Source: Ceratorhiza oryzae-sativae
Taxonomy: Eukaryota; Basidiomycota; Agaricomycetes; Cantharellales; Ceratobasidiaceae
Length of the DNA stretch: 64,000 nucleotides
Assembly (NCBI GenBank): GCA_030998015.1
Contig: JARWMV010000235.1
Coordinates: 310,001-374,000, forward strand
Direction: 5' to 3'
A program made the translations under genes and the position numbers. Positions 57,539-64,000 of the stretch are shown piece by piece; within the stretch, counting starts at the first letter, position 1, and each line of letters begins with the position of its first letter. The notes below the pieces were generated by a model. The model saw nothing but the letters and a program-made list of their open reading frames with translations, did not search any database and had not been told where the DNA came from.

Positions 57539-59306
57539 GACTAATTTGGTGACAACCAATATTGCTGTGGTTCTGAATAAACCTAGTAACGACAGCGCGA
57601 AGTAAAAATGTAGAGAATTGTACAACAGCTAGCGACAGGTGGGGGATCGAAGAAAACCTGGAGGTTCCTCCTGCTGGACGATCCTTTAATCTTAAAGTGA
57701 AAACTCCTCCACATCGATGAAATGCCTATTTTTGAGAATGCTGATCCTGCAAGATCTTTGTGACTCAAGGCTGAACTCTGAGAGAAGCTCGATGTTCATT
57801 TGTCATGTTGCCGGCTGATCCGTTGCACACCATTGGATCACAGAGTAAGGAAATAAATTATTCTCGCTTGAGCCCTTGGATAGGTTCAAAAATGCCCGAC
57901 TGAGAAACAGAAAAATACGGGCACTATTGGACTACTTGTGAGTAACATGTTCGGACGTTGAGCGCTGGTCAAGGCTAACCGCCGACTCCGGCTGCTGGTC
58001 TTCTGAACAGAACGGCGCGAGTTGATCTAGACGCTTCCCCATCTCTCCTTAGGCGCAAAGTGGCCGATATCAGCCTTAAATGCACCATAGTAGGAATCTT
58101 TTCATGGGCTGAGCGAATGATTAGTGTGCCCGATTATCTACCGCACTCTTTCAGGGACTTGTTGTAGCCTCATGGGTGATGCTCGGCTTTCGATCATCCA
58201 GAAGGACCATCGTTAAACATGTATCTCGGGAAATAAGTGTACATTTGAAAATGGATGATAGACGACTAGAGCATGGGTCTCCTCGACTACTCATAGAGCA
58301 CATTGTCTACCAATGTGATATTTTGCTTCCAAACCTCCCAAACCATTGTTTTAGCGATATAGTTCTCACATCTCTAAGAAAAAAAATGCGGCCAAACATA
58401 CTTGTCGATTTCCCAAGGCGGGCGACTCGCTTGGTGCCACTATATGCGTCGCATTCCACCATTCGTTGGCAAGGGTTGGTCAGCGATTTGATCGTGTGAA
58501 TGTAGCACATTCCAATACATCAAACTCTCGGCATGTAGGCAAGTTTTCCACCATGGCGCGAACCCTGTGGTTCTTCATAGCCTCGAGCGCGTCATTGACT
58601 TTTCTCAAGGTTTCAATTTAGCCTACGCAGCGAATGCACGGTTGATCAAACAGGTCGAGCTATAAACTTCGTCCAGAAGGACAGCTAAGATCTAGCAGCG
58701 CCAAGTACTTCGGTTTCCAGAACACCTTGGTGTGTGCTTACAGTGCAAGCTGCTCGCCGATTAGTTCAAAAGAAGGCCCGCGAGTATATAGAATCGCCCA
58801 CGTCGAGCTTGTTCGAGTACCATACATCGTGAAGCCAGGGTGATCCAGTGGGATTAAAGTTTTAAACGTTGCGAGTCACTTCACGAGGCACATTTTATGG
58901 GCAATCGGTAGCATGTTGCGAAGCAGATATGACGTATATTACATTAGATTTGTACTCCATGAATGTAGGGCAAAAATACGGCGGAATCAGGCATGTCATA
59001 TACCACGCTTATCGGTGCACTCTCCATGGGCAAACATCAGGCTGGCGATGGGCCTTGGTTAGTGTGAGCACAGAAATCTTCAAGCCAGCTGGAGTCTAGC
59101 CACGCCATATTATTAGGAGGGAAGGATTTGAGGCTGAAACCGACAGATTTCATCTTCCAAGGGGTGAAGTTGGACCAGTAAATGGATGGATTTCAAGGAT
59201 CGTGCTCCCAGCGCCTATCACGTGCCGATTACTCATTTCGCCCTTTGGTCAATGATCTCTGCCCCATATCTAACCTATCTATCTTGAATCTTGCTGAACA
59301 GGAAGG
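57539..59306. other. Long intergenic stretch, no gene supported
   Basis: Divergent promoters of the DUF6533 and Uso1 genes must lie here. A 107-codon plus-strand frame at 58176-58499 has no domain I recognise and is probably chance or a relic. Confidence 0.4.
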
Positions 59307-62300
59307 ATGTCACAAGCAGTTCGCGCCATGGATTTTCTGTCCTCGCGCTACCAAACATTTCTCTCCAACGCCCAGCCGACGACGCAAACCGCAGACAGCA
59401 CGATCCACAAGCTCGCCGACAGACTAAGCCCAGAATGCCCACTTCCGGACCGACGTGCAGCCGTACTTTCGCTCAAGGGTCTGTCCCGGGACGACAAGTA
59501 CAAGGCTGAGATCGGCCAAGTCGCGCTCGGACCACTCGTTGATGTCGTTTTGCTCGGCGGAGACGCGGATCGGGATCCAGACTCTGGTAAAGCCGTATTG
59601 GAGACGCTGGGGCTGCTGTGCGAAGTTATCCCTGGCGAGAACGGAAAGATTGCCAAGGGAGATGTAGGGTATAAGCATACGGATATGCTGTTGTCCGTGA
59701 GTTTCTAAGCCAGTGCTGTGGGCGTTGGGCTGAGCGTTGTCGAGTGACTGCTAGAAACCCGAGCCGCTGCGCAAGTTGTTCGAGCTACTCAAACAGACGA
59801 GCTTTTATATTCGATTCACAAGCTTGCAACTGTTGTCTCAAATTGTTCAAAACCGGGCACAGGTATGCCTGTGCAAAACCCGTATCTACTCGAACTAAGC
59901 CGGGTACAGGCAGTCCAACGACATCTCATTGATTATCCCGACGGCCTGCCGACAGTCATCTCGATATTAGATGAGAAGCGCGAGGTGATCAGGAACGGTG
60001 CGTCCGATGATCCAAATCTTGACACACGCCTACTCACACCATAGTCTAGAGGCGTTACTGCTGCTTCAATCTCTGGTGCACCAAAATGCGGACATTCAAA
60101 AGATTCTTGCGTTCTCCGGGGCATTTGAAAAGCTGCTGGATATTGTCGCTGCAGAAGGAGGAATCGAGGGCGGAGTAGTTGTACAAGACTGTCTCGCCGT
60201 CGTAGACGCGATGCTCCGGTTCAACTCGTCCAATCAGGTATTGTACTCCCTAATCTAGACGACTCGAACTCTTATACATTGCATCAGAACTACTTTCGCG
60301 AACTGTCTCTCCCACCCCGATTGCCTCCTCTCCTACTCTACCCTTCCCCTCCTCCCCCACCCCACGTCCCAGCACCCCAAGAATTCGCGCTCCAATTCTG
60401 GGACGCCCAAAAACTCGCCAACGCGGGTATGCTAGTCAGCATCGTCTCACTCTTGAACGGACCCAAGGGCAAAATTGCCGAACCAAGCTACCGTGCGCTG
60501 GACGCCGTAGGCATATACCGATGTCTCGTGGAAATAGCACTTGCCTCCAACGCACCTGCAGCTTTAAAGACTCAGGCGCTACTGGCGTTGCCTCCGAGAC
60601 CAAACCTGACAGTGCCCATTACGCCGTATTTGCCAGTTCCAGGAAGCGGGGGTGAAGAATGGGACAGGCTGCCTGAGCAACAAGCGCTTGGAGCGTTGGT
60701 TGGTTTGGCGTTGGATGGCGAGTACGGTGGGATCTTGAATGGGGGTCAGGCTCAGGATGTGGGAGACGATGTAGAGGAGAATGTAAGTGTTGGGATCGGA
60801 AAGGAAGAGCTCGAGTTGAGGTGGGCTGCGGCTGCAGTATTCGATGTAGGTATCTATCAGCCTTGTTGTTGGATGTCTCTATGCTGATACCTTGTTTTGG
60901 ATAGAATCTAGTCACAAATGACCAAGATGCGCGCCTGGCGTTGGTAGCATCACTCACGCCGCCGCCGCCTCCGCCTCCTCGAGACCCGACACAGCCAATG
61001 GCCCCGCTGGATCCACCGACACCAGGCCAGGCGATACTTTCCGCACTTGTGGAGCTTCCGAATGGACGTGTATCAAGGCATGCGGGCGCCAAAATCCAGC
61101 TCGCGTGTGCACTTTTCAGTGCGATGGTGAGGGGTTCGGAAAAAGCCAAGGGTGTAGCGAGGATGGTTGTTCCGGGTGGAGCACAAGTGGTATGCTTTCC
61201 ATCCCTCCATTGTCCGCCTCCGTTGATTGTGTTACGTAGCCGACGGAGGAGATGACGCCGACTCGGACGACTCTCCCCGTCTGGTCTCGGTCCTAGTCGG
61301 AAATGTACATCTCGCACTCAGGGAGCGTGGACGTGCGCGGTCGGCTGGAGGGAGGAGAGCATGGGACCGGGTGGTCGTTGCGCTCCTGGTCGCGCTCGCT
61401 GTGTGGATGTGGGATTCTCCGTCGAGCGTGCGAGACTTTTTCGGAGAGGGTGATGGACTGCAAGTCGTGAGTTTCAGGTGCTTTGAGAATGAGACCTTCG
61501 GCTGATGAGAGCGACACAGTTGATGGAGCCAATCACGCAAAGCATTGGGGTAGATGTGCTGTTCAAGGGTTATCTGCGTTTTGCTGGAGTGTGTTACGAG
61601 TTTAATCGAGAGCCTGGAGAAGTGACAAGGTAGGCTCTCGGTCCCTGGTTTCATCGTTGCTTCTGACCTACCCCGCACAGGACGACACTCTATCCGATAC
61701 TCCACTCGCGTATTGGTGCGGATGTGTTTATTGCACGCATGGCTCGCGTTCGAGAGGACGAGCGGTTCAAAGCAGTGGGACCCGACTCGCCCGTCGTGGC
61801 TCCTGCACTGGGGTTAGAAGACGAATACAGTGAAGCCGAGGGCGAGGGCGAAGGACAGGACCAAGGTGATGTTTGGTTGGATTGGGGGTTTGTCGAATTC
61901 TGGAAGAGCAACGCATGTGAGTTGGGCGTATACGGAGTTCATATACCAAGCTGACGGGACTGATTAGACACCATTCAACGAGCTATTTCGGTGGACCCGG
62001 AACGGCAGCTGCCAACGCATGTATGTGGCTGAATTGATTAGTGAAGTTGCAACTGACAGACCTGTGCTCTAGCGATGAGCGAAGAGACGAGCGAGCTAAT
62101 CGCCTCGCTCAAGGAGACGATCCGCAAGCAAGCGGCAGAGATGGAGGCGCTCCACGCGCAACTTGCGCAGATCACCAAAGAACGAGAAGAAGAGGTGTGT
62201 GTGTATGATTTTTGTTTTATTTTTATTGTTTATGGGGGGGTTCTTTTCGATCGGTGGGCGGATCGAGTTTCTTGATCGAGCGGGATGATTCGGATTTGAT

Positions 62301-62562
62301 TAGTTGGAATGATGTTTGAGCTAACGCATGACGACAGCGCGAGTCGCACAACACGCAGATTGCGAGTTTGACGGAAAAAGTGAACGAGGCGGCGGGCGAG
62401 CTGGACAAGGTGCGGGCGCAAAAGGCCGATGCGGAAAAGGAGCAGGAGGATGTGCTTGTATTTTTGGAGGAGCTGAGTGCGAAGCGCAAGCGAGACAAGG
62501 CGGCGATGAAGCAGGCGGGGCTGGAGGTGTCCGAGGACGAGGGCGACGATGAGGAGGCCTGA
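59307..62562 (+). CDS. USO1: Uso1/p115 vesicle tethering factor
   Basis: A golgin-like tether for ER-Golgi transport vesicles at the cis-Golgi. It starts at ATG 59307 (MSQAVRAMDFLSSRYQTFLS). The armadillo-like globular head covers the exons up to about 61,95x: DRRAAVLSLKGLSRDDKYK, PEPLRKLFELLKQTSFYIRF, YPDGLPTVISILDEKREVIR, RNEALLLLQSL (across an intron) and QNYFRELSLPPRLPPLL. These match the conserved Uso1 head. The tail encoded at about 62073-62562 is a short coiled coil (LIASLKETIRKQAAEMEALH, SLTEKVNEAAGELDKVRAQK), ending in an acidic SEDEGDDEEA. The coiled coil is much shorter than in budding yeast Uso1 and closer to animal p115. A Pro run (LYPSPPPPPHVP) interrupts one head exon, and PPPPPPPRDP lies in another. 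Many introns of about 45-60 nt. Confidence 0.88.
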
Positions 62563-62871
62563 TGTATGCGGACTAGCGCCGATAAAGGATAGATGTGCTT
62601 TGTCAGCATGGTGTGATAAGCGTCGAGTGCCAGCGGGGTGCGCGCGAGGCCGAGCGAACAAACGACACGAATTTCTTTTCTTCCTTTTCTTGGGCTGTGT
62701 GGCAGGCCGAACAAAGGACCGGCCCTCACGCACCAAGCGCACGGCGCTCCGCTCAATTGGTTCCAACTCCCGCCTCATTAGCACTCTGCGCACGTTGTCT
62801 TGTCTCTCAAATTAGTTCCTCTTGTAGACAACTGCGTTGAGCGCAGTGCGCCAGGTGCGTTGTCGTCGCAT

Positions 62872-62895
62872 CCGCCGCCGCCGCCGCCGCCGCCG
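62872..62895. repeat. (CCG)8 microsatellite in the G-alpha leader
   Basis: A perfect 24-bp CCG run about 55 bp upstream of the G-alpha ATG, probably in its 5' UTR or core promoter. Confidence 0.8.
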
Positions 62896-62949
62896 ATGCT
62901 GCCGCTGACGCCCCGCCCAGACCTACACTCGTGAACAGCCTACACCGCC

Positions 62950-64000
62950 ATGGGATGCTGCATATCTGTCGAGGAAAAGGCGGACCGGGAGCGGTCGATG
63001 GCGATAGACAAACTGATCGAGGAAGACTCGCGCAGGTTCCGCAAAGAGTGCAAAATCCTACTCCTCGGTCCGTCGCCTCTGTTCGCTGCGGTGCCCTCGC
63101 TGATCCCCGTCCCACCCCGCCAGGCTCCGGCGAATCCGGGAAATCGACGATTGTGAAGCAGATGAAGATCATACACCAGAACGGCTACACGCGCGAAGAG
63201 CTGCTCGTTTACAGGTATACTGTGTACAAAAACCTAGTCGAGTCGGCCCAGGTCCGTCACCACCCCGGTTTGTGTCTCATTTGTTGCTGAGTCCCTCTCA
63301 TAGGCGATTGTGTCGGCCATGCACAAAATTGGCGTCGACCCGGTCGAGCCCATCAACAGGCAGTACGCCGAAGAGATCAGCTCGTTTGAACTGCCCAATG
63401 ACATCGAGGCCTCATACTCCCTCCCCTCCGAACTCGCCACCGCCATCGAGAGCGTATGGAAAGATCCAATTATCGCCCAAGTCATGGAGCGAAGCAACGA
63501 GTTTTACCTCATGGACTCAGCCGGATAGTCAGTCCCCGGCCCTTGCCCCCGCATCGTTGGTGGCTAACATATTCCCGTTCCAGCTTCTTTGCCCAAGTGC
63601 AGCGGATTTGCACCAAGGGATATGTTCCCAACGAGGCAGACGTCCTGCGTGCGCGTGCCAAGACGACAGGTATAACCGAGACCCGGTTTAACATGGGCCA
63701 GCTCAGCATACAGTGCGTTCCGTTACTCCTCATCAACCCCGTTGCCGCCTCATCCTTCCTGTCCTCTTTTGTCCACCCGCTTGCCGTTGACAGCATGGCT
63801 GACATCTTTTCTCAAGCATGTTTGATGTGGGCGGTCAACGATCAGAACGAAAAAAGTGGATTCACTGTTTCGAAGCTGTGACGTCGATCATATTTTGCGT
63901 TGCACTCAGCGAGTACGACCAGGTCCTTCTCGAGGAAAAGGAACAGGTGCGTGTCTCAGATTCCGATATTTCGGCCGGCTCATATCATCCTTATTCAGAA
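62950..64000 (+). CDS. Heterotrimeric G-protein alpha subunit, partial at right edge
   Basis: A membrane-anchored GTPase that relays receptor signals. Starts [17 protein letters not shown], with Gly2 and Cys3 set for myristoylation and palmitoylation. Exons are 62950-63067, 63124-63251, 63304-63527, 63584-63712 and 63817-63946; an intron begins at 63947 and the rest lies outside. The P-loop GSGESGKST is interrupted by intron 1. Switch I has the catalytic Arg and Thr in RAKTTGITE, and switch II reads [13 protein letters not shown] with the catalytic Gln. The NKxD motif and C-terminus are not in the window. [20 protein letters not shown] and HQNGY suggest the cAMP-pathway group (Gpa3/Gna-3-like), but group assignment needs the missing part. 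Intron 4 ends AAG. Confidence 0.95.

Noticed and set aside
58176..58499. 107-codon gene
   Set aside because: No recognisable domain, no good splice partners, overlapping frames on both strands.

Overview
This is nuclear DNA of a filamentous basidiomycete, most likely an Agaricomycete close to Rhizoctonia/Ceratobasidium (inference). The genes are cut by many 45-60 nt introns with GT-AG or occasional GC-AG ends. There are three near-identical LaeA/UMTA-type methyltransferases and a DUF6533 membrane protein, a family typical of Agaricomycetes. The repeats are strongly depleted in CpG.

Layout. (1) 1-7.1 kb is a gene block: a helical hypothetical protein running off the left edge (-), chaperonin subunit CCT8 (+), a tandem-domain ABC ATPase with apparent frameshifts (+), and methyltransferase copy 1 (-). 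(2) 7.4-10.55 kb is a hAT transposon with a perfect 8-bp target duplication. (3) 10.95-15.2 kb is unit 1 of a segmental duplication carrying methyltransferase copy 2 and a 0.73-kb foldback element. (4) 15.5-39.0 kb is a CpG-poor repeat island. It holds a CACTA-like relic, a 1.3-kb LTR split by a second hAT copy, two further 1.3-kb solo LTRs, a broken and partly inverted Ty3/Gypsy chromovirus cluster with its ~0.38-kb LTRs, and palindromic DNA elements. (5) 35.2-41.8 kb is unit 2 of the duplication, with methyltransferase copy 3; it overlaps the repeat island at its left end. (6) 42.2-64 kb is a second gene block: penta-EF-hand protein (+), four-RRM Nrd1-like RNA-binding protein (+), Spt7-like SAGA subunit (-), Zn2Cys6 transcription factor (-), DUF6533 protein (-), Uso1/p115 tether (+) and a G-protein alpha subunit (+, cut by the right edge).

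The housekeeping genes work in unrelated processes (folding, transcription, vesicle tethering, signalling), and nothing suggests a functional cluster. The story of the window is in its repeats. Nested insertions can be ordered by their target duplications and by empty sites in paralogous copies. Paired copies show reciprocal CAA/TGA codon differences, as expected if ancestral CGA codons lost their CpG on one strand or the other. The decay stops near 39.0 kb inside a duplicated segment whose other copy kept its CpGs. A gag gene has been cut in two, with the halves now reading in opposite directions between inverted LTRs.
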